Positions 17,311 through 27,316 are shown, numbered from the stretch's first letter. The stretch is DNA of 64,000 bases from an uncultured Granulosicoccaceae bacterium (GCA_938041955.1 CALISD010000060.1:30653-94652), one strand, 5' to 3'. The notes: generated by a model not told the origin, from the letters alone. Numbers and translations are program-made.

Positions 17311-18291
17311 TTATTTCCAGTGACTGGCGAGTTGATCTGTGAGCTGCATCATTGCGGCGCGGAGTCTATCGCCTTTAATAACCCGCACCTTATTGGTGTA
17401 CTGCAATAACCAGCGGGCCATGTGGTCTGTTGATGCCACCAGAAAATGCATGCGCACACCTTCGTCATGCTGTTCGTCGCTGACGAATCCACACAGGTAG
17501 CGAACTTCTTCAACCAGAAGCGCCGCTTCCGGGGTGAACAATAATTCAACTTCCTGCAGTTCAGTATCCCCGCGTTGTTGGGCGATGTACTGTTGTAGCG
17601 TGTCCCGGCTGTGCCGCGGAAATTGCTCCGCTGCAGGGTCGAAACGGGTGATGCGATCGAGCCGGAAGTCACGGTAGCCTTCTCTCAATCGGCACCATGC
17701 AATCAAATGCCAATGCAGGCTGTAATAAAATAAGCCGATAGGTTCTATTTTGCGCTGAGTTACCTGTGTAGAGAGGCCCGCCGAGTAGGAAATATCGACC
17801 ACCTGCCTTCGTGCCAATACACGGCGACTCTCGCGCAACCATTGATCACCTGACGTGACTTCACTGTGAGCTTCTCCTGCTGGTTGCAAAATGAAGGGCT
17901 GGCCGACGGTCAGCACTTCTATATCTTTATCAAGGGAAGTCAGGTAGTCCTTGTCGGCAGAGTCGAGCACCGCTCTGACTTTATTCAAGGCCTGAGTGAA
18001 GTCACTGTGTGAGCTTTGGTCGAGGCTTGCGGTTAATAATTTCCCGCCCAGTAACAGTGACGCAGCTTCATCGGTGGTGAAGCTGACTGGTGGCAATCGG
18101 TAGCCTTTGTCCAGAAAATAGCCCACACCGGCTTCAGAACCGATTGGAACACCGGCATTCTCAAGCGTTCGAATATCGCGGTAGATGGTTCGTTCTGTGA
18201 CTGAAAAATGTTCAGCAAGAAAGCCTGCTGTAACGACTGAGCGGGTTTGCAGCAATAGTAGTAGAGAGGTGATTCGGTCAAAGCGATTCAC
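17311..18291 (-). CDS. YafY-type transcriptional regulator with HTH and WYL domains
   Basis: 326 residues. An N-terminal DeoR-like winged helix (LAEHFSVTERTIYRDIRTLENAGVPI, residues 24-49) is followed by a WYL domain (about 140-230) with IGLFYYSLHWHLIAWCRLREGYRDFRLDRI. The C-terminal WCX extension is also present. WYL proteins bind nucleotides or other small ligands and usually repress neighbouring genes. The nearest downstream gene is ridA-like; regulation of that gene is a guess. Confidence 0.88.
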   Translation of the reverse strand: MNRFDRITSLLLLLQTRSVVTAGFLAEHFSVTERTIYRDIRTLENAGVPIGSEAGVGYFLDKGYRLPPVSFTTDEAASLLLGGKLLTASLDQSSHSDFTQALNKVRAVLDSADKDYLTSLDKDIEVLTVGQPFILQPAGEAHSEVTSGDQWLRESRRVLARRQVVDISYSAGLSTQVTQRKIEPIGLFYYSLHWHLIAWCRLREGYRDFRLDRITRFDPAAEQFPRHSRDTLQQYIAQQRGDTELQEVELLFTPEAALLVEEVRYLCGFVSDEQHDEGVRMHFLVASTDHMARWLLQYTNKVRVIKGDRLRAAMMQLTDQLASHWK

Positions 18292-18536
18292 ACGGATTCC
18301 ATTATAAAAAGTGAGCCATCATTAGATGACCGATATCATATTGTGCGAATTGTGAAATGGCGAATTTTATTAACGTAGTAATATACGGTCATAAGTTAGA
18401 AAATCGCCAGCGCTACTCAATTGACTACATGTTTCCAGTCAACGGAGTATAAGGGCATGTACGAGTGACTAAAACGGAGCAGGAGGTGATAATCTCCCGG
18501 TTCAGTAATTCCTATAGAAACAGTGGCGTGTAATGT

Positions 18537-18752
18537 ATGAAAAAAGAGCAGTCCAACGACCCGTTACATGGTGTCACGCTTGAAATGATCGTGACTAAAC
18601 TGGTTGATCATTATGGGTGGGATGGTCTGGCCAGCAGGATCAACATCAATTGCTTTAAGAGCGATCCATCAATTAAATCATCATTGAAATTCTTACGCAG
18701 AACTCAGTGGGCCAGAGATAAGGTTGAGGCGTTGTATGTTTCGATAGTCTGA
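18537..18752 (+). CDS. VF530 / DUF2132 family DNA-binding-like protein
   Basis: 71 residues matching almost end to end the short VF530 family: [59 protein letters not shown]. The family has a SAP-like helical fold suggested to bind DNA. It is a single gene with no obvious operon partner and faces the NicX-like gene convergently. Confidence 0.88.
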   Translation: MKKEQSNDPLHGVTLEMIVTKLVDHYGWDGLASRININCFKSDPSIKSSLKFLRRTQWARDKVEALYVSIV

Positions 18753-18777
18753 AGTGCCTGGTGTATTTTACGAGGTT

Positions 18778-19881
18778 CTAAGCATGCAGCCCGATATCGC
18801 GCGCCGGGTTAGCAAACAGGAAAGCGAGGTTCGGGTGTCGTTGCAGAATGTCTTCGCAGGTTGAAAGGCGCTCAGGATAGAGTCGCCCGTTTTCCCAGAT
18901 TGCTACACCATCAAGTGTCACTGTTGGGTCAAGTACATGCCACGAAATTTCCCCTGGTGCGTAGTCGCCGCAGGTGTGAAAGTGCAGGATGCGAGGGCTG
19001 CCGAATGCGCTGCCAGACCATCTTAAGATGTCTTCTTCAGCGTCTGATTCGAAATGACAGCCCGGATGAATACCTGCATGCCATGAGTCGACACACCAGG
19101 GGTCAATGTTGAATTGCTGGCTCACATGGTAGTAGTGATCTTCCACCAGTTTTATATCAGCATCTGCTCCTTCGAAGCGGGTAATGCATTTATTTTCGAT
19201 AAGGGCGTATACGTCATTAGGCAGCGGAAGGTGATACGGGTCATAGTAGCGAGAGCCGGTGCCAACTAAAAAGCGACTAAGAGCAACCCGACCGTTGAAT
19301 CCGGATGTGGTTATTGGTCTGGGCACAAGCAATGGAAAGCGCTTAACGCTGACTTCTGTTGAAATGGCATCGGGCAATAGTGCCCCGCCTTTGAAATCGG
19401 TTCCGCGAGGGCAGGTAACGCGTATGCTACTTGCTGAGCTAAATGCTAAGTCAATCGCTTGTTTGATTTCTCCCATACCGCTATAACAAGCGGTTCCAAA
19501 ACTGGAGTTAAGCGCTGTGCTGTTTAATGTGTAGCACATGGTGGAGGGAGGGAGTTGCGGGTTTTTTGAGAAGCGTATTTGATCACCTACCCGTGAAAAG
19601 AATACGATGTGATCGTAGCCGATAAGAGTGCTGACAAAATCGTCAACCTCACTTTCATTGTTGATATAGGATTTTGTCTGCGACTCAAATACCTGCATGC
19701 CAAGTGCAATGCCTGCATCTGCTACCAGCTTTGGTGCTTGCGCGTCATACAGGCCTGCGGCCGCTTCTTCACTTACGATGAGTAGTTTTTCGCCTTTACG
19801 TCCGCCTACACAGTCACGCAGTAATGCCATGGCGCCCTGGAAGTTTTCAGGCTCGAGGCCAGGTCTGATTGGCGAGCTCAC
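18778..19881 (-). CDS. NicX/M29-like metalloenzyme, function unknown
   Basis: 367 residues resembling the superfamily that includes aminopeptidase T (M29) and the ring-opening 2,5-dihydroxypyridine dioxygenase NicX. Visible pieces are DSWHAGIHPGCHFESDA and HFHTCGDYAPGEISWHVLDPTV near 265-330, with histidine/glutamate metal ligands, and an N-terminal alpha/beta half with KLLIVSEEAAAGLYDA. It overlaps the preceding AhpD-like gene by 4 bp (ATGA), so the two are translationally coupled. With an upstream 2OG-Fe oxygenase, the set looks catabolic. Peptidase versus dioxygenase activity cannot be decided from sequence. Confidence 0.65.
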   Translation of the reverse strand: MSSPIRPGLEPENFQGAMALLRDCVGGRKGEKLLIVSEEAAAGLYDAQAPKLVADAGIALGMQVFESQTKSYINNESEVDDFVSTLIGYDHIVFFSRVGDQIRFSKNPQLPPSTMCYTLNSTALNSSFGTACYSGMGEIKQAIDLAFSSASSIRVTCPRGTDFKGGALLPDAISTEVSVKRFPLLVPRPITTSGFNGRVALSRFLVGTGSRYYDPYHLPLPNDVYALIENKCITRFEGADADIKLVEDHYYHVSQQFNIDPWCVDSWHAGIHPGCHFESDAEEDILRWSGSAFGSPRILHFHTCGDYAPGEISWHVLDPTVTLDGVAIWENGRLYPERLSTCEDILQRHPNLAFLFANPARDIGLHA

Positions 19882-20465
19882 TTTTTATCACTGTTGGAGT
19901 AGTAGCCTACTGTGTCTCCGTCAGTGGTTACACCCAATCCGTTAAGCAGTCGATTAACGTAGTTGAAGTATCCGATAATTTGATTGGCCTCAAGGATTTG
20001 TCCGTCGTCAAGGCCTGCGTCCTGTAAATCAGTGACATCACTTTGTTGCATTTGACCTGGCTGCAAAGTGAGCTTTTTGGTATACCGCATGAGTGCTAAT
20101 TCAGCACCGTCAAATACGGCCTCCGGGGTGTCTGCGTAGAGAGCTTTTTCTATCGCATCTGCCTTGCTGTCATCGCCGATTAGGTGTTTTGCATTGGCCC
20201 AGTGATTGGCCAGTGAATAGTCACAGGTGTTGAGGATCGAAACATAAGACGAGATGGTTTCCTGCAACCAGGTGGGTAATGTGTTGGTATCGTCGTGCAG
20301 GGCGGCTCGGTAAAGTGACACATGACCGCGCATTGTATTGGGTCGATGTGAATGCACTCGCATTACGTTATCTACAGTGCCATGAGGTGTGCGAGCCAGC
20401 TTAAGTGCATCTAGCAGGTTGTCATCTGCTTCGGCGTCGCTAATCATACTGATCCAAGCGCTCAT
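19878..20465 (-). CDS. AhpD-like / peroxidase-related protein
   Basis: 195 residues of the carboxymuconolactone decarboxylase/AhpD fold: HSHRPNTMRGHVSLYRAAL, WLQETISSYVSILNTCDYSLANH and DLQDAGLDDGQILEANQIIGYFNYVNRLLNGLGV. The usual E-x6-CxxCxxxH redox centre is altered: glutamate, first cysteine and histidine are there, but the second cysteine is serine (CDYS). Disulfide-based peroxidase activity is therefore doubtful, or needs a partner thiol. It is coupled to the NicX-like gene and lies 218 bp after the 2OG-oxygenase gene. Confidence 0.8.
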   Translation of the reverse strand: MSAWISMISDAEADDNLLDALKLARTPHGTVDNVMRVHSHRPNTMRGHVSLYRAALHDDTNTLPTWLQETISSYVSILNTCDYSLANHWANAKHLIGDDSKADAIEKALYADTPEAVFDGAELALMRYTKKLTLQPGQMQQSDVTDLQDAGLDDGQILEANQIIGYFNYVNRLLNGLGVTTDGDTVGYYSNSDKK

Positions 20466-20683
20466 ATATTACAGGTGCCTCTTAAATAACAATGTTGATA
20501 GTTTTACTGACATCAGCGTGTGGTCATCCATAAACAAGCGCTATTGCAGTCGCCGCAAGCACGTAATCTTTCTGCTGCCCCATGTGGTTATTTGGAACGA
20601 CTAAACGCCCACATGTGGTAGCTGAAATCTCACGCATTTGAGGCAACCTCACTACGCATTGTTTATGGATGGACACTAGCTTG

Positions 20684-21655
20684 CTAAGCCTGCTTGTTTT
20701 TGGTGCGATAGGAAAATGCTTTTGCAAATCGCCACAAGAGATAGTCGCCACAAGTGATTGCGTCTTCGCTTGATTGCAAACCGGGTATTGTATTCGCATC
20801 AATGATGGTTTCTGGGTTGGGGTCAAACGCCAGTACGAGTGACAAGCGTTCACGCCCTGAGGTATTGACCACTCTGTGCGGGGTAGACTTATATTCTCCG
20901 GCAGTCCAGCGCGCTAGCAAGTCACCAACGTTAACCAATAGTGTGCCTTCAATTGATGGTGCATGTATCCAATCACCATTGATGTCCTGAACTTGCAGGC
21001 CACCGGTGTTGTCCTGGCAAAGTACAGTTAGCACGCCAAAGTCAGTATGCGGTCCTACACCGAATTGTTTCACACCAGATTCTTCCGGTTGTGCAGGGTA
21101 ATAGACAAAGGAAGCTCTGCTTAAGGGCATGTCATTTGTTTGTAGAAAAAAGTTTGGATGCAGATTTAACGCGATAGCAAAACCTTGCATAAGGGTTGCA
21201 GCCAATTGATGTGCTTTGTGGAAATAATCCATCGCTGCACTTTCCATGGTGGGGACAAAGGCAGGCCATTGGTTTGGGCCTCGCAACGGATGGTCTTCTA
21301 TGCTGTTGCCATTGCTGTCTTGCAGGCCCCAGATAAAACTCTCTTTCAGATCAACTTGTGCGTTATCCCCCATCTTTGCAGCACCGGGTTGCAACCAGCC
21401 ACGGTGCTGTGCGGAAACACTGACTGACGCTTTGTTGGAATCTTCAGAGTGAAAAAATGCGAACGCCGCTTCACGGGCATGGTCGATTACCCTCTGAGGT
21501 ATGCCGTGTCCCTTGATGTAGATAAAGCCCAGTCCGGTGCTTGCAGCGTGCAGCGCTGTGGCCACGCCTGTCGGGTCTGAATTGTCGCGCAGAGCTGTTA
21601 TATCGATCACCGGAATGGTGCCGGGCTGCATTGATTTGGCGGTGGCGTAGGCCAT
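20684..21655 (-). CDS. 2-oxoglutarate/Fe(II)-dependent oxygenase, isopenicillin N synthase-like
   Basis: 323 residues with the DIOX_N segment (IPVIDITALRD, GLGFIYIKGHGIP) and the iron-binding triad H-x-D (GPHTDFGVLTVL) plus H of STPHRVVNTSG. The cosubstrate arginine is in RLSLVLAF. Such enzymes oxidise small molecules using oxygen and usually 2-oxoglutarate. It is first of a three-gene same-strand set with AhpD-like and NicX-like proteins. The start may be the ATG at 21634 rather than 21655. Confidence 0.85.
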   Translation of the reverse strand: MAYATAKSMQPGTIPVIDITALRDNSDPTGVATALHAASTGLGFIYIKGHGIPQRVIDHAREAAFAFFHSEDSNKASVSVSAQHRGWLQPGAAKMGDNAQVDLKESFIWGLQDSNGNSIEDHPLRGPNQWPAFVPTMESAAMDYFHKAHQLAATLMQGFAIALNLHPNFFLQTNDMPLSRASFVYYPAQPEESGVKQFGVGPHTDFGVLTVLCQDNTGGLQVQDINGDWIHAPSIEGTLLVNVGDLLARWTAGEYKSTPHRVVNTSGRERLSLVLAFDPNPETIIDANTIPGLQSSEDAITCGDYLLWRFAKAFSYRTKNKQA

Positions 21656-22076
21656 GGGCTTTGTTGATCTCTTTAATATTGCCTGATGGTTAGCATAGAA
21701 TCACGTTTTCCGTTGTGTGGTCAATGTCGTTGTGGGTTTTTCGTTTTTTTTGTCGGCTTTTTCATGAGGTGATGGGGATTTTCCGCTGGTTTGAAGTGCG
21801 GCCTTTGCTACGTTCAGGGCGCGATGTGTGCCATTGATGGCGTTTTCAATGTCAGTTTCTGACGCTTGTGAGCTACTTTTTTAAACCCTCAAAACTAACG
21901 GAAAAATGTTTTACACGGATGCTTTGCGCCGGGGTGGTGCCTTCGGTATTTTTTGAAACCTTTCTCCGGCGGGCGGCGTTATGGCGTATCCCTGTGCCGT
22001 GAGCGTCACGCGACGTCCCTGGCGCAAGTACCGACTCCGCATGACTTCAAAAAATCAGATGTTGTGGTTGGATAGT
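21656..22076. other. Non-coding region upstream of the repeat array
   Basis: No supported gene. It carries the promoter side of the 2OG-oxygenase gene, a T-rich stretch near 21738-21765, and a short arginine-rich minus-strand frame of about 43 codons ending near 21915 that I judge spurious. Confidence 0.35.
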
Positions 22077-23405
22077 TGCGCTCTGTGGTGATCTGCAGGA
22101 CGAGCGCTATTTGGCCTTGCTCCTGCAGCGGGTTACGTTGAATGTCTATTACTGATGAGCCTGTTTTGCTATCAAGCTTCTGTAGCAGCACGAGGCATAG
22201 TAGGTAGCGGTTGCCGATATGCATCGATCACAGGTAGCCCGCAGCGTGAGCAAGGAACAGCGTTTACGCTGTTGATCTGGGCGCGAGCGCTGTCTGACCT
22301 TGCTCACGCGGCGGGTTACGTTGAATTTCTATTGCTGATGATGGTGTTTTGGTTTCAGGCTTCCTTGGTTGCACGAGGCATAGTAGGAAGTGGTTGCAGA
22401 TGTGCATCGCTCTAAGTAGGTCGCTGCGTAGGTAAGGAAGTGCGTTTACGTTGTTGATCTGGGGACGAGCGCTGTCTGACCTTGCTCACGCGGCGGGTTA
22501 CGTTGAATTTCTATTGCTGATGAGCCTGTTTTGCTATTAAGCTTCTGTAGCAGCACGAGGCATAGTAGGAAGCGGTTGCCGATGTGCATCGATCACAGGT
22601 AGCCCGCAGCGTGAGCAAGGAACAGCGTTTACGCTGTTGATCTGGGGGACGAGCGCTATTTGGCCTTGCTCACGCAGCGGGTTACGTTGAGCTTCTATTT
22701 CTGATGATTGTGTTTTTGGTTTCAGGCTTCCTTGGTTGCACGAGGCATAATAGGAAGTGGTTGCCGATGTGCATCGCTCTCAGGTAGCCCGCTGCGTGAG
22801 TGAGGAAGTGCGTTTACGTTGTTGATCTGGGGGCGAGCGCTGTCTGGCCTTGCTCACGCAGCGGGTTACGTTGAGCTTCTATTGCTGATGATTGTGATTT
22901 GCTATCAAGCTTCTGTGGTTGCACGAGGCATAGTAGGAAGCGGTTGCCGATGTGCATCGATCTCAGGTAGCCCGCTGCGTGAGCAAGGAACAGCGTTTAC
23001 GCTGTTGATTTGGGGGACGAGCGCTGTCTGACCTTGATCACGCAGCGGGTTACGTTGAGCTTCCATTGCTGATGAGCGTGTTTTGCTTTCAAGCTACTGT
23101 GGCTGCACGAGGCATAGTAGGAAGTGGTTGCCGATGTGCATCGCTCTAAGTAGGTCGCTGCGTAGGTAAGGAAGTGCGTTTACGTTGTTGATCTGGGGGA
23201 CGAGCGCTGTCTGGCCTTGCTCACGCGGTGGGTTACGTTGAGCTTCTATTGTTGATGATTGTGATTTGCTATCAAGCTTCTGTGGCAGCACGGGCATAGT
23301 AAGAAGTGGTTGCCGATGTGCATCGTTCTCAGGTAGCCCGCTGCGTGAGTGAGGAACAGCGCTTGCGCTGTTGGTCTGCAGGATGAGCGCAGCGAATGCC
23401 ACGCT
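22077..23405. repeat. Tandem array of ~183 bp hairpin repeats, about 7 copies
   Basis: The landmark GTTACGTTGA recurs at 22132, 22315, 22497, 22681, 22865, 23049 and 23232, a period of 182-184 bp. Each unit has a long imperfect inverted repeat, for example arms at 22234-22255 and 22298-22319 (GTAGCCCGCAGCGTGAGCAA versus TTGCTCACGCGGCGGGTTAC). Inside it is a smaller palindrome AACAGCGTTTACGCTGTT. Units alternate between an intact left arm and a degenerate one (AGTAGGTCGCTGCGTAGGTA at 22416 and 23149), giving a ~366 bp higher-order period. Short frames inside the array read as repeated peptides and are not genes. Both ends share TCTGCAGGA(C/T)GAGCGC. Function unknown. Confidence 0.92.
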
Positions 23406-23417
23406 CAAACAAAAAAC

Positions 23418-24413
23418 CTAGGCAAAACTCCGGGTATAACCAAACAAAGCAGCCGACCCGCCGGTATGCAAAAACACCAAACGTTCACCTTTCTTGAAGT
23501 GCCCTTTTCTCACTAAGTCAATTAAGCCTGCAGCACCTTTCCCAGAGTAAACCGGATCAAGTAAAATACTTTCCAGCTGAGCGAACATGCTTATGGCTTC
23601 AAGAGTTGATTCAGCAGGCATGCCATAACCCTCACCTACATAGTCTGTGTTTGCTACTACGTCTTCGCGTTTAACTACACCCGGGCAGCCAAGTTTTTCT
23701 GCAGTGTTGACGGCAAGGTTGAAGACACTCGCTTCCTGAGCTTCTTTCGCTGCGCGCACACCAATACCAAGCAACGGGATGTTGGCGTTCATTGCCTGCA
23801 AACCAACCACTAAGCCAGCTTGTGTGCCGGCACTGCCTGTGGCATGGACGATATGATCGATAGTCAGGGCGCGATCATTGGCTTGTGATAACAGCTCAAA
23901 AGCACAATTTACATAACCAAGCGCACCTGTCGGGTTCGATCCGCCCCCTGGTATGACATAAACCTTTTTCCCGTCGGCCCGCATCTGATCGGCAACTTTC
24001 TCCATCTCTGCGTGCATATCAGCCCCACCAGGGTGTCTCTCTGTTGTGGCCCCGTGTAAATGGTCGAGTAGCACGTTACCGTTATCCTGATAGTTCCCGT
24101 CATCATAACCAGTGCGATTTTCAAGCAGCAGGTGGCAGCCCATTCCCAGCTTGGCGGCAAAAGCTGAAGTCTGCCGACAGTGATTTGATTGTGTTGCGCC
24201 CTGGGTGATCACGTAGTCGGCGTTTTCTGCCTGCGCTTCGGCCATAAGGAATTCGAGTTTCCTGGTTTTGTTGCCGCCAGTCGAAAGTCCGGTACAGTCA
24301 TCGCGCTTGATCCAGATTTCAGGTCCACCCAGCTCGTCGCTTAAGCGGTCCAATCTTTCCAGAGGAGTGGGAAGGTGGGCCAAAAATACTCGTGGAAATC
24401 GTGATAAATGCAC
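23418..24413 (-). CDS. D-cysteine desulfhydrase / L-cysteate sulfo-lyase family PLP enzyme
   Basis: 331 residues of the fold-type II PLP family close to ACC deaminase. The N-terminus [19 protein letters not shown] and the PLP lysine motif [11 protein letters not shown] (K near 50) are family hallmarks, followed by [26 protein letters not shown] and the C-terminal [14 protein letters not shown]. These enzymes release sulfide and ammonia from D-cysteine, or sulfite and ammonia from L-cysteate (CuyA). The sequence recalls marine CuyA proteins, but the activities cannot be separated by eye. It is monocistronic, ending 12 bp from the repeat array. Confidence 0.85.
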   Translation of the reverse strand: MHLSRFPRVFLAHLPTPLERLDRLSDELGGPEIWIKRDDCTGLSTGGNKTRKLEFLMAEAQAENADYVITQGATQSNHCRQTSAFAAKLGMGCHLLLENRTGYDDGNYQDNGNVLLDHLHGATTERHPGGADMHAEMEKVADQMRADGKKVYVIPGGGSNPTGALGYVNCAFELLSQANDRALTIDHIVHATGSAGTQAGLVVGLQAMNANIPLLGIGVRAAKEAQEASVFNLAVNTAEKLGCPGVVKREDVVANTDYVGEGYGMPAESTLEAISMFAQLESILLDPVYSGKGAAGLIDLVRKGHFKKGERLVFLHTGGSAALFGYTRSFA

Positions 24414-24693
24414 GCTGATCGTCTCAATTTGATAAGTGACTTAGGCTAACGAATTACGACAGTTGTCGTGTTGTATTTGTTGTTTGCATACGACTAACGC
24501 AATTCAAGTGTAAAGGTGGTTGATAAAGCAACCTATGGTTGAAACTTGTTCGATTGGATACCGGCTGAGCACTCCGCATCCACAAAGCGTACACAATCGG
24601 TTTGATATATTCTCGGCTGTCAAAACGAAGGTCGTCGGGTTATAGGTATGAGTTACGCTTGGTTATTTTTGCCGAAAGATGCAGTGTTGGGAT

Positions 24694-25140
24694 ATGACAG
24701 ATTCAATAATTGAAAAACTAAAAAACACGTTTGCGACGGCTGATGAATTGAAGGCGGAGGATCTCGCAGAAATTTATACGCCAGACGTCACATTTGTAGA
24801 TCCGCTTGGTACGGTCGAAGGACTATTCAGGTTGACACATTATATGGGGGCGATGTACCGCAACGTGACAAGCTGTCGATTTGATTACCTTGATGAAGTG
24901 CGTGCAGGTAATAAGGCGGTGATCAAGTGGGATATGACAATGAAGCATAGAAAGCTGAATGGCGGCGATGAGGTCGTTGTGCGGGGCTTGTCATTGCTTG
25001 AATTCGACAAAAAAATATTTTATCAGGAAGATGTGTACGATGTTGGTGCGGCCATCTATGAAAATGTGCCGTTGCTTGGCTCCCCGGTGCGGTGGTTGAA
25101 AAAGCGTGCCCACGACTCAGCGTTTAAAGACATAGATTAA
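24694..25140 (+). CDS. NTF2/SnoaL-like protein, first gene of lipid operon
   Basis: About 148 residues with the cone-shaped NTF2-like fold: an N-terminal helix, IYTPDVTFVDPLGTVEG, and WDMTMKHRKLNGGDEVVVRGLSLLEFD strands. ATG 24694 is preferred; an in-frame ATG at 24679 would add five residues. In similar clusters of other bacteria (from memory) such a protein precedes the SDR, flavoprotein, DUF1365 and cyclopropane-synthase-like genes found next here. It is probably a binding or accessory protein; no catalytic residues are evident. The SDR gene begins 12 bp downstream. Confidence 0.8.
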   Translation: MTDSIIEKLKNTFATADELKAEDLAEIYTPDVTFVDPLGTVEGLFRLTHYMGAMYRNVTSCRFDYLDEVRAGNKAVIKWDMTMKHRKLNGGDEVVVRGLSLLEFDKKIFYQEDVYDVGAAIYENVPLLGSPVRWLKKRAHDSAFKDID

Positions 25141-25152
25141 CGGTCGGCATCG

Positions 25153-25962
25153 ATGATGAGTAACAAACGAATTTGGATTACAGGGGCAAGCTCCGGGATT
25201 GGCTCTGAACTGGCGTTGCAGTTGGCATCTGTCGGCCACACCGTCGTGTGCAGTGCCCGTGGTGAAGATAAGCTGCAAGCTCTGGCATTGCAGGCCGCAG
25301 AATCAAGCGGCGAGATTATTCCAATGGCCTACGATGTAACTGAAGACAGCAAGACTGCATTTGTTACCGAGCAACTGAAGAGCCTGGTTGGCGGACTTGA
25401 TATGATGATTATCTGTGCCGGGCGATGTGAGTATGTCGATAATGCGAAACTTGAAACTGATTTGTTCCGTCGCGTTTACGATGTGAATGTTTTTGGTGCA
25501 GTTAACGCCACTACAGCTGCTTTGCCGTTACTTGAAGAGTCGGCCGCAAATGCAGATAGATCAAGAGAGGTCGGAAAGCCGCAAATTGTTGCGATTGCAA
25601 GTTTGTCTGCAGTCACCGGGTTGCCGCGTGCAGAAGCTTACGGTTCATCGAAAGCTGCGATGATCTACCTGTTCAACACTTTAAGACTCGATTTACAAAA
25701 GCGAATTGACGTAACGGTGGTGAATCCTGGTTTTGTCGCGACAGAAATGACAAAGCAAAATGACTTCCCTATGCCTTTCATGATGCAACCGGCGGAGGCA
25801 GCTGAGTGCATCATTAAAGGCGTGGCAAAAAGAAAGCTAACAGTGAATTTCCCGTTGCGGCTTTGGCTATCGTTGAAACTGCCTTCACTCATACCTGCTG
25901 TCTGGTATCGATGGCTGGGGCCGAGGCTGGTCAGGCCGGAAAATGGACAACAGCAACCATGA
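25153..25962 (+). CDS. Short-chain dehydrogenase/reductase
   Basis: 269 residues of classical SDR type: cofactor motif GASSGIG (residues 11-17), NAG-like IICAGR, the catalytic serine in IASLSAVTG, and YGSSK (Tyr/Lys) near 164. A C-terminal hydrophobic, basic tail could associate with the membrane, as in lipid-acting SDRs. It is the second gene of a six-gene operon around a fatty-acyl methyltransferase, so a lipid substrate is likely. NAD versus NADP preference is not clear. Confidence 0.88.
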   Translation: MMSNKRIWITGASSGIGSELALQLASVGHTVVCSARGEDKLQALALQAAESSGEIIPMAYDVTEDSKTAFVTEQLKSLVGGLDMMIICAGRCEYVDNAKLETDLFRRVYDVNVFGAVNATTAALPLLEESAANADRSREVGKPQIVAIASLSAVTGLPRAEAYGSSKAAMIYLFNTLRLDLQKRIDVTVVNPGFVATEMTKQNDFPMPFMMQPAEAAECIIKGVAKRKLTVNFPLRLWLSLKLPSLIPAVWYRWLGPRLVRPENGQQQP

Positions 25963-26023
25963 GGCTTACTGAAGCTCACTGTTATTTCTGCATCATTCAG
26001 GCCGTGTATAAGGTAGCAGCAGT

Positions 26024-27316
26024 TTGAAAATTGCCATCGTCGGTGCAGGCATATCCGGGCTTACTTGTGCCTATTACCTTTCGCGGGAACACGAAATCAC
26101 TGTGTTTGAGTCGGCTAAGGAGGTGGGTGGTCATACCGCCACGAAATCTGTGCAGGTAGGTAATGAGACTCATGATATTGATACGGGCTTTATTGTTTAC
26201 AACGATTGGACCTATCCGAACTTCATCCAGCTACTCAAAGAGCTCGATGTTGAAGGGCGGCCATCGGAAATGAGTTTTAGCGTTACCTGTGAACAAACCG
26301 GCCTTGAGTACGCTGGTAGCAATTTGAACACTTTGTTTGCAGATCGAAAAAATCTGCTTAGACCAAGCTATTGGAAATTACTGAAAGATATCGTGCGATT
26401 TAATCGAGAGGCAATTGCCGATCTTGACAGCGAGCGGTTGTCCCCTGAGATGACATTGGGTGAGTATTTGGCAGGTAAAAATTACGGTGATCTGTTTGCG
26501 GATAAATACCTTGTCCCGATGGGGGCCGCTATTTGGTCTTCAACTACGGGTGCGATGGAGGATTTTCCTGCATTATTTTTTATCCGTTTTTTTAAGAACC
26601 ACGGTTTGTTGTCGGTTAAGAATCGACCGCAGTGGCGCACAGTGACAGGTGGATCTAAAAACTATCTGCCGGCACTGATCAAGCCATTTGAAAGGTCGAT
26701 TGTTACTGAGGCTGTGATTCAACGTATTGAGAGATCTGACAAGAGCGTTACTATGCAATACAGTGTCTCGAATGGGCCGGTACAACAAAGCCAATTTGAC
26801 GCATTGGTGATCGCAACTCATAGTGATCAAGCGATTCATGTTCTGGATGATGTAACTGCTACAGAGTACGAAATTTTGTCTGCGATTCCCTATCGTGATA
26901 ATGAAGTGGTGTTGCATACAGATAGTTCGCGTCTGCCGTGGCGAGAGAAGGCATGGTCTAGCTGGAATTATCGTCTTCCGAAAGATGATTCCGGCGAGCT
27001 ATTGGCGAAACTTACTTACAATATGAATATCCTCCAGGGGGTCAATTCAGACACTGTATTCTGCGTCAGTCTAAACCAGACCGATGAAATTGACAGGCAA
27101 AAAGTATTGGGAACATATCATTACAGTCATCCGGTGTTTACCGCGGCGGGTATCGAGGCACAGGGTCGATGGGGTGAAATTGCCGGTAAGAAAAATACCT
27201 GGTTTTGCGGTGCGTACTGGGGCAGTGGCTTTCACGAAGACGGTGTGGTGAGCGCATTGCGAGTGGTTGAATCTGTGAATAATGTGGCTATGCAAAAGGG
27301 CACTGCTGTTGCCTAG
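26024..27316 (+). CDS. FAD-dependent amine-oxidase-fold oxidoreductase (COG2907 type)
   Basis: 430 residues. The TTG start at 26024 is followed at once by a dinucleotide-binding motif [17 protein letters not shown] and [11 protein letters not shown], then [15 protein letters not shown], typical of COG2907 flavoproteins. The C-terminus has [19 protein letters not shown], the second FAD-contact motif. Homologues regularly accompany DUF1365 and cyclopropane-synthase-like genes. In furan-fatty-acid pathways a flavoprotein dehydrogenates the methylated acyl chain; the same role here is an inference from context. Confidence 0.85.
   Translation: MKIAIVGAGISGLTCAYYLSREHEITVFESAKEVGGHTATKSVQVGNETHDIDTGFIVYNDWTYPNFIQLLKELDVEGRPSEMSFSVTCEQTGLEYAGSNLNTLFADRKNLLRPSYWKLLKDIVRFNREAIADLDSERLSPEMTLGEYLAGKNYGDLFADKYLVPMGAAIWSSTTGAMEDFPALFFIRFFKNHGLLSVKNRPQWRTVTGGSKNYLPALIKPFERSIVTEAVIQRIERSDKSVTMQYSVSNGPVQQSQFDALVIATHSDQAIHVLDDVTATEYEILSAIPYRDNEVVLHTDSSRLPWREKAWSSWNYRLPKDDSGELLAKLTYNMNILQGVNSDTVFCVSLNQTDEIDRQKVLGTYHYSHPVFTAAGIEAQGRWGEIAGKKNTWFCGAYWGSGFHEDGVVSALRVVESVNNVAMQKGTAVA

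Noticed and set aside
22077..23405. CRISPR array
   Set aside because: The unit is about 183 bp and the spacers between hairpins are themselves repeated; no 25-40 bp repeat with unique spacers and no cas genes.
22155..23408. Several short frames in the repeat array with repeated peptides such as REQGTAFTLLIW and LAHAAGYVE
   Set aside because: They follow the 183 bp repeat exactly, occur on both strands and reflect the DNA repeat rather than protein selection.
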